From: Calditrichia bacterium
GTDB taxonomy: Bacteria > Calditrichota > Calditrichia > RBG-13-44-9 > J075
DNA length: 64,000 bases
Direction of reading: 5' to 3'
Assembly: GCA_028284905.1 (NCBI GenBank)
Contig: JANQQU010000028.1
Span: 62,001 to 126,000, forward strand
Shown: piece after piece, positions 43,216 to 52,451 of the stretch
How positions within the stretch are numbered: position 1 is the stretch's first letter
Layout: every line of letters begins with the position of its first letter
Position numbers and translations under genes: made by a program
The notes under the pieces: generated by a model
What the model was told of the DNA's origin: nothing
The model's input: the letters and a program-made list of their open reading frames with translations, nothing else
Databases searched by the model: none

Positions 43216-44650
43216 TTCTCTTACTTTCTTATATTTTTTCCCGTTGGTGGTTGGGTTTTACTTTCTTTTACCCCACCGTTTTCGTTGGGCGTTACTATTA
43301 GCGAGCAGTTATTACTTTTACATGTGCTGGAGAGCCGAATATGTTTTGCTCATCCTTTTCTCGACAATGGTGGATTATTTCACGGCACAAATGATGTATA
43401 AAACTGCTGTTCAGGGGGCTCGGCGGTTTTGGTTAAGCATTAGCATCATTACCAACATGGGCATCCTCTTTGGCTTTAAATACTTCAATTTATTTAATGA
43501 TTCCACCCGGGCCGTTTTTGAATATTACAATATTTTTTATGGAATACCGGAGTTTCAATTATTACTGCCAATTGGAATTTCATTCTATACCCTGCAAACA
43601 ATGGGATACAGTGTCGATGTATATCGCGGGGAGATAAAGCCGGAAAAGCATTTTGGTATCTTTGCATTATATGTCAGCTTTTTTCCGCAACTGGTCGCCG
43701 GACCGATAGAAAGAGCCTCCCGCTTACTGCCGCAGTTTTACAAGCACATTAATTTCGATTTTGAACGGGTACAGAGCGGCCTTCGTTTGATGTTATGGGG
43801 ATTTTTCAAAAAGTTGGTAATTGCCGACCGGCTGGCTGTTTTTGTTAACTCTGTTTATAATAATTCCGGCGATTTTGAAGGCTTACCAATTATTCTCGCC
43901 ACTTATTTTTTTGCTGTTCAGGTCTATTGTGATTTCTCCGGCTATTCCGATATCGCCATTGGCGCAGCCCGGGTGTTGGGAATTGATCTGATGAAAAATT
44001 TTGACCGCCCGTTTGCGGCAAAATCGATCAGCGACTTGTGGCGCCGCTGGCACATCTCTTTGTCTACCTGGTTTCGCGATTACTTTTATATATCCCTGGG
44101 AGGGAATCGGGCCGGCCGCTCACGTTGGTATTTCAACCTGTTTATGGTTTTTCTGATTAGCGGTTTATGGCATGGCGCCGGATGGCACTACCTGGTTTGG
44201 GGAGGAATGCATGGGTTTTATTTAATTTTTGGTATTCTCACCCATTCATTTCGGGAAAATCTGGTAAATAAGCTGCGGCTAAAGGCAGTACCGGCGATAC
44301 ATCATTTTATTCAGGTTTTTACCGTTTTTCATCTGTTTGTTTTCTCACTAATTGTATTTCGGGCAAATTCTCTTCCGGAAGCATGGCTGATGATCGGAAA
44401 AAGTATAAATTTTTCCGGTCCCCAATTACAGCAATGCCTGACCATTATGAACGGATATGAATTTCTAATTGCATTTTTAGCGATTGCCTTTATGGAAGCT
44501 GTTCAGTATTGGCATGCGATATACGGATTAAAAAGTTTCTTCGAGAAATCACCGCTAATCCTCCGCTGGTCAGCTTATTATTCCCTGATTTTCGCCATTT
44601 GGATTCTGGGCGAGTTTAATCAAACCGAGTTTTTTTATTTCCAATTTTGA
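43205..44650 (+). CDS. MBOAT-family O-acyltransferase (AlgI/DltB type)
   Basis: A 481-residue membrane protein with about eleven helices. It carries ADRLAVFVNSVY, the family core DFSGYSDIAIGAARVLGIDL and WRRWHISLSTWFRDYFYISL, and the catalytic His in SGLWHGAGWHYLVWGGMHG. Such enzymes move acyl groups, often acetyl, through the membrane to an SGNH partner. The ATG at 43205 fits homolog length; the upstream extension is read-through of the GT gene. The next gene encodes the likely SGNH partner. Confidence 0.92.
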   Translation: MLFNSLTFLYFFPLVVGFYFLLPHRFRWALLLASSYYFYMCWRAEYVLLILFSTMVDYFTAQMMYKTAVQGARRFWLSISIITNMGILFGFKYFNLFNDSTRAVFEYYNIFYGIPEFQLLLPIGISFYTLQTMGYSVDVYRGEIKPEKHFGIFALYVSFFPQLVAGPIERASRLLPQFYKHINFDFERVQSGLRLMLWGFFKKLVIADRLAVFVNSVYNNSGDFEGLPIILATYFFAVQVYCDFSGYSDIAIGAARVLGIDLMKNFDRPFAAKSISDLWRRWHISLSTWFRDYFYISLGGNRAGRSRWYFNLFMVFLISGLWHGAGWHYLVWGGMHGFYLIFGILTHSFRENLVNKLRLKAVPAIHHFIQVFTVFHLFVFSLIVFRANSLPEAWLMIGKSINFSGPQLQQCLTIMNGYEFLIAFLAIAFMEAVQYWHAIYGLKSFFEKSPLILRWSAYYSLIFAIWILGEFNQTEFFYFQF

Positions 44651-44651
44651 T

Positions 44652-45857
44652 ATGCGCAAAAATTTTATAAAGAGCAGCAGTTTTCTGGGAATCGGAATAA
44701 TACTGTTTTTGCTGTTAACTCAGCTTAAATATACCGTGTCTCCAAGCTATAATAAATGGCAATATAGGGTAGATACAATCCTCTCCCGTGCAGATACTCT
44801 TGAATATCTTTCAGTTGGTAATTCGTTAGGCTATGCGATCGATTTTCAGGAAATATCTCCCCGCGGGTACTCAATTTGGCAACCCGGTAATGATATCTTT
44901 GAAAGTGAATATCAATTAAAAAGCTTGTTGCCGGAATTGCCAGCGTTAAAAACGGTATCTATCGGCCTGTCGTTTATTTCTTTTTATAGAGACAATTCTC
45001 TTTTCCCTCAGGACAGGCTTTTTTTGCCCAGGGAAAATTACCGGCAATTTCTCCGGGAAATACCAACACTCTCCGATGCATTAACGATTACAGACCACGA
45101 TTATTTTGTCGAAATTGACTTGTCCAATGTTCAACAAAACAAGATTAGTGAACTGGGGGGAATGTTAGCAAAACTGCAGGGGATGGCAGAAGATCGCCTC
45201 TATAACCGCCGGAAGTTTTATGACGCATCGCCTGCGTTTAAATGGATTCCCAACGATTTTCACAACTTCTTTCGGGGGAAAATATTGGAACCACTGGCAA
45301 CTCCGGATCACTTCCGTATATTCCTGGAAACAATGATGTTGCCAAACAGTCAGCCTCTGAATAGAGTGCTCCAACTTGACGCTTATGGCAGAAATAACAC
45401 GCCTTTTCGCTATCAGCAACTTTCCCGGGATTCACTCAATAAAAAAACGATTGAAATTACGGTGCCGAAGTTTCGAATTACTCAGGATGTGACATTAAAT
45501 ATTGATCCAGCCGTTAGGGAAAGAGCTTTTGCAGCTATGCAAAGAATTGTTGAATTTCTTCAGGGGGAAGATGTGCAAGTTATAATCTACGTTCCTCCGC
45601 TTTATGCTACTTACAATGCGCATTTCCCGGAAGCGCTTAGAGATCCGATTCGCAATTTTCTTAATGGCCTCAAACAACAATATCAGTTGGCGTATTACGA
45701 CTTTTCCCAGGATAGCCTGATCAGTAATAATCATTTGTATTTCAGGGATGGTATTCACTTAAACTACTATGGTGCACAGGCTTTCTCAAAAAGGTATGCC
45801 CATATCTTTAATCGTCGCCTTACTGCTCAGAATCACCCGGAAAGCGGGCAGAAGTGA
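44652..45857 (+). CDS. SGNH-like partner of the MBOAT acyltransferase
   Basis: A 401-residue protein anchored by one N-terminal helix (SFLGIGIILFLLLTQL). The extracytoplasmic domain has block I-like LSVGNSLGYAIDF and block V DGIHLNYYGAQAFSKRY with the Asp-x-x-His pair, and YVPPLYATYN before it. Block III is not clear. It starts two bases after the MBOAT gene, the usual arrangement for AlgJ/DltD-type pairs, so it probably places the acyl group on the glycan in the periplasm. Confidence 0.78.
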   Translation: MRKNFIKSSSFLGIGIILFLLLTQLKYTVSPSYNKWQYRVDTILSRADTLEYLSVGNSLGYAIDFQEISPRGYSIWQPGNDIFESEYQLKSLLPELPALKTVSIGLSFISFYRDNSLFPQDRLFLPRENYRQFLREIPTLSDALTITDHDYFVEIDLSNVQQNKISELGGMLAKLQGMAEDRLYNRRKFYDASPAFKWIPNDFHNFFRGKILEPLATPDHFRIFLETMMLPNSQPLNRVLQLDAYGRNNTPFRYQQLSRDSLNKKTIEITVPKFRITQDVTLNIDPAVRERAFAAMQRIVEFLQGEDVQVIIYVPPLYATYNAHFPEALRDPIRNFLNGLKQQYQLAYYDFSQDSLISNNHLYFRDGIHLNYYGAQAFSKRYAHIFNRRLTAQNHPESGQK

Positions 45858-46984
45858 TGGTAAAATCCCGGCCGAAAGTAGCTGTCCTTTATCCGGCATT
45901 TATGGCCGGCGGCGCGGAAGCGGTTTGTTTATGGATGCTCGAAGCACTGCAAGATGAATATGATCTAACCGTGCTGACGTATACCAGGCCGGACTGGGCT
46001 TCTTTAAATGAGTTATATGGGACAGATCTTTCCTTGACGGATATCAAAGTCATTACACTCACCCCGGAAAAGTTAACGCCACTACTGAAATATTTTTGGG
46101 GGACTATTTCCCCACTACATCCCTGGCGACAGCATTTCCTGATGCGTTTTTATAAACAAATCCGCAGCGAATATGCTTTAACGGTCAGTGGCTATAATGA
46201 AATGGATTTTGGTAAAGCAGGCATCCAATATGTGCATTCGCCCCAATTCGTTCTTGGGCAAAATCGCCATAAATTGATATCTAATTATTCTGATGAGAAT
46301 ATGAAGCGGAATATAACGCTGACCTGCTCGCAATACATTGCCGACAGTTTCCAGGAAATGCATGGGGTCTCCGCGACAGTACTTTATCCACCCGTCGGTT
46401 CAACCTTCCCGGAAATCCTCTGGGAAGAAAAAGAGATGAGTTTCATTTGTTACGGGAGAATGGCGCCGGAGAAAAAACTGGATCAGGCCGTGGATATTAT
46501 CCGCCGGGTGCGAAAGGCCGGATGGCCGGTAAGCCTGAAGATTATTGGCACCGCTACAAATAAGAAATATGTAAGCCTCTTGGAGGCGCAGGTAAAACGA
46601 CACTCGGATTGGCTCTCGATTCACAAAGATCCCAACCGGGAAAATTACAATCGTTTATTGGCACAATCCCGCTACGCAATTCACCTGCGGGTAGAAGGTT
46701 TCGGCATCGCCATTGCGGAGATGATTAAAGCCGGCTGCATACCGCTGGTGCGAGATTTTGGCGGGCAAACGGAAATTGTCGGTGATATTCCCCAATTAAA
46801 ATTTGGCAGCGATGATGAAGCAGTTGAGAAAATTATTTGCCTACTGGGTGACGAATTGCTTCAGTCTGAGCTGCGAAAAAAATTGGCTACTCGAAAAGCA
46901 TTATTCTCCCAGGAGAAATTTCAAGAACAGTTCCGGGAAACTGTCGCAGGATTCTTTCGCAAAACAGAAACAGTCGCACAGTAA
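45857..46984 (+). CDS. Family 4 glycosyltransferase
   Basis: A 375-residue GT-B enzyme with the first-domain AVLYPAFMAGGAEAVCLWML, the Y-V-H-S-P segment GIQYVHSPQFVLGQNRHK, FICYGRMAPEKKLDQAVDII at the second domain, and the donor site HLRVEGFGIAIAEMIKAGCI. The ATG overlaps the previous stop (TGATG); a GTG one codon earlier is possible. The stop overlaps the next start (TAATG). Confidence 0.9.
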   Translation: MVKSRPKVAVLYPAFMAGGAEAVCLWMLEALQDEYDLTVLTYTRPDWASLNELYGTDLSLTDIKVITLTPEKLTPLLKYFWGTISPLHPWRQHFLMRFYKQIRSEYALTVSGYNEMDFGKAGIQYVHSPQFVLGQNRHKLISNYSDENMKRNITLTCSQYIADSFQEMHGVSATVLYPPVGSTFPEILWEEKEMSFICYGRMAPEKKLDQAVDIIRRVRKAGWPVSLKIIGTATNKKYVSLLEAQVKRHSDWLSIHKDPNRENYNRLLAQSRYAIHLRVEGFGIAIAEMIKAGCIPLVRDFGGQTEIVGDIPQLKFGSDDEAVEKIICLLGDELLQSELRKKLATRKALFSQEKFQEQFRETVAGFFRKTETVAQ

Positions 46985-48171
46985 TGCGTTTATTGATGCC
47001 ATATCGCTTTTTTGCCCGCTCTATGAAAGGGGGCATTGAGCAGTCCTCATTTACGATTCTCCGGGAAATGCTCCCCGCCCTGGAAGCGGCAATTATTATT
47101 GCTGAACCGGAACGGTTGGAAATTATCCGGAAACACCTTGAGGATAAATCCAATGCTATTTATCAGGCTTTTCCCCGAAACCCTTATTCAATTTTCCGAG
47201 GCCGTTTTCAGAATAAAGGGGAAGAGAAGTATTGGGGATACTTTAATCGCAAACAATTGCCGGCTTTGATCGAGAAATATCAGGCCACCCATTGTCTCTA
47301 TTATTTTACCCGCTTTCAGTCGCCACCCAAAATAAAGATCCCGCTGTTTGGGATTATTCGTGATTTATGGTGGCATGGCATGCCAGCATCTGCAGAACTA
47401 AAATCCCGGGAAGATAAAGCCCTGAAAGAATGGCTGGAGGCTGCACAGCAACTTTTTGCGATTTCCGATAAAACAGTGTCAGAGGTGCGGGCACTTTTTC
47501 CGGAAGATGCCGGGAAAATCGTCGCAATTCCCCATGGCACATATATGCCGCAACAATTAGAGAATTTGCCTAACGGGAATGGCAAACCTGACACTACAAT
47601 ATTCTATTACCCTGCGCAATTTAAGGCCAATAAGAATCATATCACTTTATTAAAAGCAGCCCTGCTACTTGCAAAGGATAACCTGGATTTTTCCATCACA
47701 TTAAGCGGACAGGAAAGCGAACAGCTTGTTGGAGATGCGATACTCGCTGATCATCGTATGGAGGAATGCCGTCAGTTTTATCATCAGAATAAAAACCTCC
47801 TCACGAATAGAATTGTTGTCAAAGGATATTGTAGCCGACAGGAAGTTGAAAAGTGCTATAAAAACTGTTCAGCGGTAATATTGCCGACGCTCTACGAAGG
47901 ATTTGGTTTGCCGCTTACCGAAAGTTTGTCGCGGGGAAAGCATGTCATTTGTAATGATTTGGATGTTTTTCAGGAGCAGACAAAACGGTATGACTGTGCC
48001 GAGTTCGTGCACTTCTTTCCCGGAAATAATGTTTCTGCTTTGGCGAAACTGATGCGGGAATTTATTCTGAAGCCTTTCAGCGAAATTCCAGCGCAGGTTC
48101 TTCAGGAAAAGCTTTCACGCTGGACCTGGGAACACACCGCAAAAACATATATCGAAAGAATGCAAAGTTAA
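46984..48171 (+). CDS. Family 4 glycosyltransferase
   Basis: A 395-residue GT-B enzyme. The first domain begins MRLLMPYRFFARSMKGGIEQ; the second has TTIFYYPAQFKANKNHITLL, RIVVKGYCSRQEVEKCYKNC and the donor motif LPTLYEGFGLPLTESLSRGK. It is fused in translation to the previous gene by TAATG. The acceptor and sugar are unknown. Confidence 0.9.
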   Translation: MRLLMPYRFFARSMKGGIEQSSFTILREMLPALEAAIIIAEPERLEIIRKHLEDKSNAIYQAFPRNPYSIFRGRFQNKGEEKYWGYFNRKQLPALIEKYQATHCLYYFTRFQSPPKIKIPLFGIIRDLWWHGMPASAELKSREDKALKEWLEAAQQLFAISDKTVSEVRALFPEDAGKIVAIPHGTYMPQQLENLPNGNGKPDTTIFYYPAQFKANKNHITLLKAALLLAKDNLDFSITLSGQESEQLVGDAILADHRMEECRQFYHQNKNLLTNRIVVKGYCSRQEVEKCYKNCSAVILPTLYEGFGLPLTESLSRGKHVICNDLDVFQEQTKRYDCAEFVHFFPGNNVSALAKLMREFILKPFSEIPAQVLQEKLSRWTWEHTAKTYIERMQS

Positions 48172-48201
48172 TCTGCAGTAAACTTGCTTTTCCAGGAAAA
48201 T

Positions 48202-49134
48202 ATGAATCGAAATATCCCATTTATTTCCATTATTGTGCCGGTTTATAATGGTGCGAAAACATTACCGGCTTGCCTGGATTCTTTAATGGCGTTGGACTAT
48301 CCCCCGGATTGCCGGGAGATTATTGTCGTGGATAATGGTTCCGATGATAATTCAGTTGCAATTGCCCAGAATTACCCGGTTAAGCTGGTAGAAGAACTTG
48401 AAGTGAAAAGTTCCTATGCTGCCCGAAATCGTGGCATAGCGGATGCTCGCGGGGAAATCATTGCGTTTACGGACAGTGATTGTGTTGTTAGTGCTTCCTG
48501 GCTGAAGGATGCGATAAAAGGATTCAAAAAAGATACAATCGGTGCTGTTGCCGGGGAGATCCTGGGATATCGACAGGAAAATTTTATTGAAAAGTGCCTG
48601 ATCGAAATGAAGCATATGAGTGCCCGGGCCAGCTTGATATATCCACCGCTACCGAAAATACAAACAGCAAATGCGTTATATCGCCGCGCAGTATTTGATG
48701 CGATTGGTTTTTTTGATCCCCAACTGCTTTCCGGAGGAGATGCGGACTTTTCCTGGCGAATGCAGTTGGAATCTAATTACAAAATTCACTATCGCCCTAC
48801 AGCTATTGTCTATCATCAGCATGTCAATTCTCTCCGCTCGTTCTGCAGACAAAAAGCGTTTCATGGTTCCGGGGAATTAAATCTGCAATCCAAATATGCC
48901 GATAGTTTATATCGACCGAAGTTCGGTAAAAAGTTTGAACAATCGGGTGCATATTTGCTTTATCGCGCTACGGGTAAATTCGTGATTCATGCTGCAAAAA
49001 GTATTAAAGGAATTGCGCTGTTTAAACCTTATGCCTTTGCGGCAGAATGGTTGAATTTTTTAGGAGATGTAAGCTTGCTTTGGGGCGTTTGGCGGGAGAG
49101 AACACTGCTAAAGCAAACACCGGTTGTAAAATAA
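48202..49134 (+). CDS. Family 2 glycosyltransferase
   Basis: A 310-residue GT-A enzyme: ISIIVPVYNGAKTLPACLDS, VDNGSDDNSVAIA, SSYAARNRGIADARGEIIAF, metal motif FTDSDCVVSASWL and LSGGDADFSWRM. The C-terminal part has SFCRQKAFHGSGELNLQSKY. ATG 48202 follows CCAGGAAAA and is preferred over a TTG at 48184. It is similar in plan to the first GT2 of the locus. Confidence 0.88.
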   Translation: MNRNIPFISIIVPVYNGAKTLPACLDSLMALDYPPDCREIIVVDNGSDDNSVAIAQNYPVKLVEELEVKSSYAARNRGIADARGEIIAFTDSDCVVSASWLKDAIKGFKKDTIGAVAGEILGYRQENFIEKCLIEMKHMSARASLIYPPLPKIQTANALYRRAVFDAIGFFDPQLLSGGDADFSWRMQLESNYKIHYRPTAIVYHQHVNSLRSFCRQKAFHGSGELNLQSKYADSLYRPKFGKKFEQSGAYLLYRATGKFVIHAAKSIKGIALFKPYAFAAEWLNFLGDVSLLWGVWRERTLLKQTPVVK

Positions 49135-49179
49135 ATACATGCGAATCTCTAATGAAAAAACTCAACTCTAAACGGTTGT

Positions 49180-50001
49180 ATGATAACTATTGAACCGATG
49201 GGGGGCTTATGTAATCGTATGCGGACACTTGATGCCGCATTGGCCCTGGGCCGAAGGCTTGATAGAAAGGTGCAGGTCATTTGGTATCAGCATGCCGGGT
49301 TGAATTGCCGTTTTGATTATCTGTTTGAAAAAATCCCCGGTATTTCCCGGATCTGGCAAATACCTGTAAAACCGGGTATTTGGCGGCTTCGCAATCTTAG
49401 CCATCAATATTTTCAGCGATACTATGATTATTATGCAAATCCGGGGAATATCTGGGATGCGATTCGCCAGGACTATGATTTTAAGAACCTGGGGAATTAC
49501 CGAAAAATATATATCGCTTCCTGGAGCCGGTTTTATTCGCCACCTGTTCTCTTCCAGGAATTCCGCCCTGTCGCTTCCTTACGGAAAAGGATCGATGAGT
49601 ATCAAACCATTAGTGAGATGGTCGGAATACATATCCGCCGTACCGATCATAAAAAAGCGATTGCGGAAAGCCCCACAGAAAAATTTCTGGAAATAATGCA
49701 CCGGGAAATTAGCGAGAACCCATCAGTGAATTTTTTTCTGGCAACGGACGACCCGGCTGAAGAAACACTTCTTAAAGACGCTTTTCCCGGGCGGATCCAT
49801 ACCCACCCGAAAGAGACAGTTGAGCGTAATTCCCCGCAAGGGATTAAGGACGCATTGATCGATCTCTATTGCCTCGCCAGCTGTCGAAAACTGATTGGCT
49901 GCCATGCCAGCGCATTTTCCATGACTGCCTGGCAGCTTTCCGGTATTCCGCATCTCATGGTCCGGGCGCAAAACGCAACAACGCCATCTCTGAATGATTA
50001 A
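49180..50001 (+). CDS. Fucosyltransferase-like enzyme with an HxRRxD motif
   Basis: A 273-residue protein. MITIEPMGGLCNRMRTLDAA at the start is the GGLGNR-like acceptor/donor segment, and VGIHIRRTDHKKAI contains HIRRTD, the GDP-fucose motif shared by NodZ, FUT8 and alpha-1,2-fucosyltransferases. FFLATDDPAEETLL and DALIDLYCLASCRKLIGCHA complete the GT-B-like second half. Fucose transfer is the best guess; related sugars are possible. Confidence 0.75.
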   Translation: MITIEPMGGLCNRMRTLDAALALGRRLDRKVQVIWYQHAGLNCRFDYLFEKIPGISRIWQIPVKPGIWRLRNLSHQYFQRYYDYYANPGNIWDAIRQDYDFKNLGNYRKIYIASWSRFYSPPVLFQEFRPVASLRKRIDEYQTISEMVGIHIRRTDHKKAIAESPTEKFLEIMHREISENPSVNFFLATDDPAEETLLKDAFPGRIHTHPKETVERNSPQGIKDALIDLYCLASCRKLIGCHASAFSMTAWQLSGIPHLMVRAQNATTPSLND

Positions 50002-50024
50002 TCGGATTTTACTTTAACCTGAGG

Positions 50025-51161
50025 ATGTTTAAAATCAAGAAACGAATTCTATACTGGACGCAGCTGTTTTATCCTTACGTCGGTGGGGTAGAGGTGCTCG
50101 GTACTCGATTTATACCGACATTGGAAAAGCGTGGATTCGAATTTATCGTGGTTACTTCCCATGGAAGCCTGGACCTGCCTGATGAAGACGAACATAATGG
50201 TATTAAAATTTTTCGCCTGCCGTTTCAAACTGCCCTTCGAGAGAAAAATTTTGAAGATATGATTATTGCCCGCAGGCGATTACAACAGATCAAGCAAACA
50301 TTTAAACCGGATATTGTTCATTTTAATTTTACCGATCCTAGTATCTTTTTCCATTGGCAAACGCAGGCAGCACATCCGGCAAAAACCATTGTCTCGATTC
50401 GCCTGGCAGTACCTTCTGCACCGGCAAGCGAACAGTCGCTGCTGGGACAAACATTCCGTAATGCGGATTGGATTACCACCAATTCCCGGGCCATGCTGGC
50501 CGATGTTCGTCAGGCAGTGCCGGAGACAGTGGATTATTCCTCGACGATTTATAATGGCCTGGAGCAGCCAAAAATTTCCCCCGATCCTGTTTCTTATCAA
50601 CCGTTGCACTTATTAGCTATCGGAAGAGTGGTGCCGGAAAAAGGGTTCGATGTCGCTCTGGCAGCGATGCCTGAAATTCTCGCAAAACGACCGGATGCCC
50701 GTCTGACCATCGCCGGGGATGGGCCGGAAAAAGCACAACTGGAAAAACAGGTAGAAACCCTGGGGGTACAGTCTGCAGTGAATTTTACCGGATGGGTGAC
50801 GCCGGAGAAAGTGTATGAATTGATCAATGGTGCATCGCTGGTTGTCGTGCCTTCCCGTTGGCGGGAAGCTTTCGGCTTGGTGGCATTACAGGCATCGCAA
50901 ATGGCCAGGCCAGTCGTGGCCACCGAGGTTGGTGGATTACCGGAAGTGGTTGCAAATGGTCAAACCGGCCTCATTGTCGCAAAAGAAAACCCTACTGAAT
51001 TGGCAAAAGCGGTGTTGCATTTGGCCGATTCACCGGAACAATCCGCAAAGATGGGTATTGCTGGCCGGGAGCGTGCTAAGGAGATGTTTAACTGGGACAA
51101 ACACATTGATGAATACGAGCAGCTCTATCAACGCTTGCTCAGATCAGCGGAGGTTGATTAA
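50025..51161 (+). CDS. Family 4 glycosyltransferase
   Basis: A 378-residue GT-B enzyme with WTQLFYPYVGGVEVLGTRFI, the second-domain LLAIGRVVPEKGFDVALAAM, LTIAGDGPEKAQLEKQV and donor motif PSRWREAFGLVALQASQMAR (E-x7-E type), then ATEVGGLPEVVANGQTGLIV. It overlaps the next gene by one base. Transfer of a hexose is likely. Confidence 0.93.
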   Translation: MFKIKKRILYWTQLFYPYVGGVEVLGTRFIPTLEKRGFEFIVVTSHGSLDLPDEDEHNGIKIFRLPFQTALREKNFEDMIIARRRLQQIKQTFKPDIVHFNFTDPSIFFHWQTQAAHPAKTIVSIRLAVPSAPASEQSLLGQTFRNADWITTNSRAMLADVRQAVPETVDYSSTIYNGLEQPKISPDPVSYQPLHLLAIGRVVPEKGFDVALAAMPEILAKRPDARLTIAGDGPEKAQLEKQVETLGVQSAVNFTGWVTPEKVYELINGASLVVVPSRWREAFGLVALQASQMARPVVATEVGGLPEVVANGQTGLIVAKENPTELAKAVLHLADSPEQSAKMGIAGRERAKEMFNWDKHIDEYEQLYQRLLRSAEVD

Positions 51162-51859
51162 TGGGAAAACCTTTGATTTCCTGCATTATGCCGGTTTATA
51201 ATGGCGAAAAATATCTGGCCGAAGCATTGGAAAGTATTTTCGCCCAGACGATCGTTCCGGAAGAGATCATCGTTGCAGACGATTGTTCGCAGGATGGCAC
51301 AGCTGCTGTTCTGGAAAAATACCGGGAAAGAATTACCGTTATTCGGCTGGAAAAGAATCTTGGCCCGCCATCGGCGAGAAATTCAGCCATCCGCGCCTCC
51401 CGGGGCGAATTTCTGACTTTTCTCGATGCTGATGATCTCTGGCATCCGGAAAAAACGGAAATTCAGTTAACAAGATTTCGGGAAGTTCCCAGCCTGAGTA
51501 TGTGCCAATCATATGCTAAAAATTTCTGGAGCCCGGAGCTTACCGAGGATGAAAGGGGATCTCGCCATCCCCGTTTATTGCAGCCCTGGCCGGGAAATAT
51601 TTTGCAATCGATGATGATCCGGCGCGTTGCTTTCGATAAAGTTGGCTGGTTGGATCCGGCTCTGCTCACCAATGATGATGGTGATTGGTTCCTGCGGGCA
51701 AAAGATACCGGCATCGAACGGGAAATGCTTACCGACGTGTTGGTGCATCGGCGCTTGCATTTGCATAACCTTACCCGCATTTATGCAGATGATTCCCGGG
51801 AAAGTTTACTGAAAAGGGTAAAAGAATTGGTTGATCGGCAGCGGGATAATAAGCGCTGA
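51161..51859 (+). CDS. Family 2 glycosyltransferase, paralog A
   Basis: A 232-residue compact GT-A enzyme: LISCIMPVYNGEKYLAEALE, SIFAQTIVPEEIIVADDCSQ, metal motif LDADDLWHPEKTE, and DGDWFLRAKDTGI. The ending HRRLHLHNLTR then LVDRQRDNKR is shared with the GT2s at 53553 and 55506, so the three are recent paralogs. All lie next to the PqqD/HprK/nucleotidyltransferase genes. Confidence 0.88.
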   Translation: MGKPLISCIMPVYNGEKYLAEALESIFAQTIVPEEIIVADDCSQDGTAAVLEKYRERITVIRLEKNLGPPSARNSAIRASRGEFLTFLDADDLWHPEKTEIQLTRFREVPSLSMCQSYAKNFWSPELTEDERGSRHPRLLQPWPGNILQSMMIRRVAFDKVGWLDPALLTNDDGDWFLRAKDTGIEREMLTDVLVHRRLHLHNLTRIYADDSRESLLKRVKELVDRQRDNKR

Positions 51860-51891
51860 TAATATCAATAACAATGTGCAATTAGGCGTGG

Positions 51892-51938
51892 TTGCCCATT
51901 TGCCCATTTATAATTTTTGCAAATGGGCAAATGGGCAA
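51892..51938. repeat. TTGCCCAT-family hairpin repeat, copy 3
   Basis: TTGCCCATTTGCCCATTT (51892-51909) and AAATGGGCAAATGGGCAA (51921-51938) form a perfect 18-bp stem with an 11-base loop. The arms are identical to those of copy 1 in reversed order. It separates the glycosyltransferase run from the PqqD-like gene. Confidence 0.92.
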
Positions 51939-51998
51939 ATAGTGCGGAGAAATGTCTTCTACATTATGAATTAACAACAATACTAAGGAGTTTTAATC

Positions 51999-52451
51999 AT
52001 GACAGGAATGAGTCGTTTTATGGTAAATGAAGCAGAGGTTGCTGCGAAGGTGATGGATGGTGAAGCGATATTGATCGATCTTTCTTCAGGGAAATACTAC
52101 AGTATGGATCTTGTTGGTGGATTTGTCTGGTCTTTGCTCTCATCACAGCATAGCGTGGAGGAAACCATCGCGGCGGTGACTGCTCACTATGAAGTTGCTG
52201 AGGAGCGGGCGGCAACCGATGTGAAAAAATTACTGGATGAATTACAAAAAGAAAAATTGATCGTCGCCTCAAATGCCGAATCAGCTGCTGTGGCAGCACC
52301 GGCAGCACCAGCCGAGAAAAGTGAATACACCGAACCGAAGCTTTATACATATGAAGATATGGGAGACCTCCTTGCCCTGGATCCACCGATGCCCGGGTTG
52401 ACTGAAGTTCCCTGGGAAGGTGCGGATAATAAAACCGAAGAGGGAAAATAG
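51999..52451 (+). CDS. PqqD-like (RRE) protein with a substrate-like C-terminal tail
   Basis: A 150-residue protein. Residues 8-92 are a PqqD-type winged-helix domain, which in peptide-modifying pathways binds leader peptides: EAILIDLSSGKYYSMDLVGG, then FVWSLLSSQHSVEETIAAV and AATDVKKLLDELQKEKLI. An Ala/Pro linker (AAVAAPAAPAEKS) joins a 42-residue tail with YTEPKLYTYEDMGDLLALDP. That YxxPxLxxY-DM-LL-LDP pattern looks like a conserved peptide, similar in style to RiPP leaders. The ribosome site is AAGGAG. The HprK-like gene overlaps its stop by one base. Confidence 0.85.
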   Translation: MTGMSRFMVNEAEVAAKVMDGEAILIDLSSGKYYSMDLVGGFVWSLLSSQHSVEETIAAVTAHYEVAEERAATDVKKLLDELQKEKLIVASNAESAAVAAPAAPAEKSEYTEPKLYTYEDMGDLLALDPPMPGLTEVPWEGADNKTEEGK

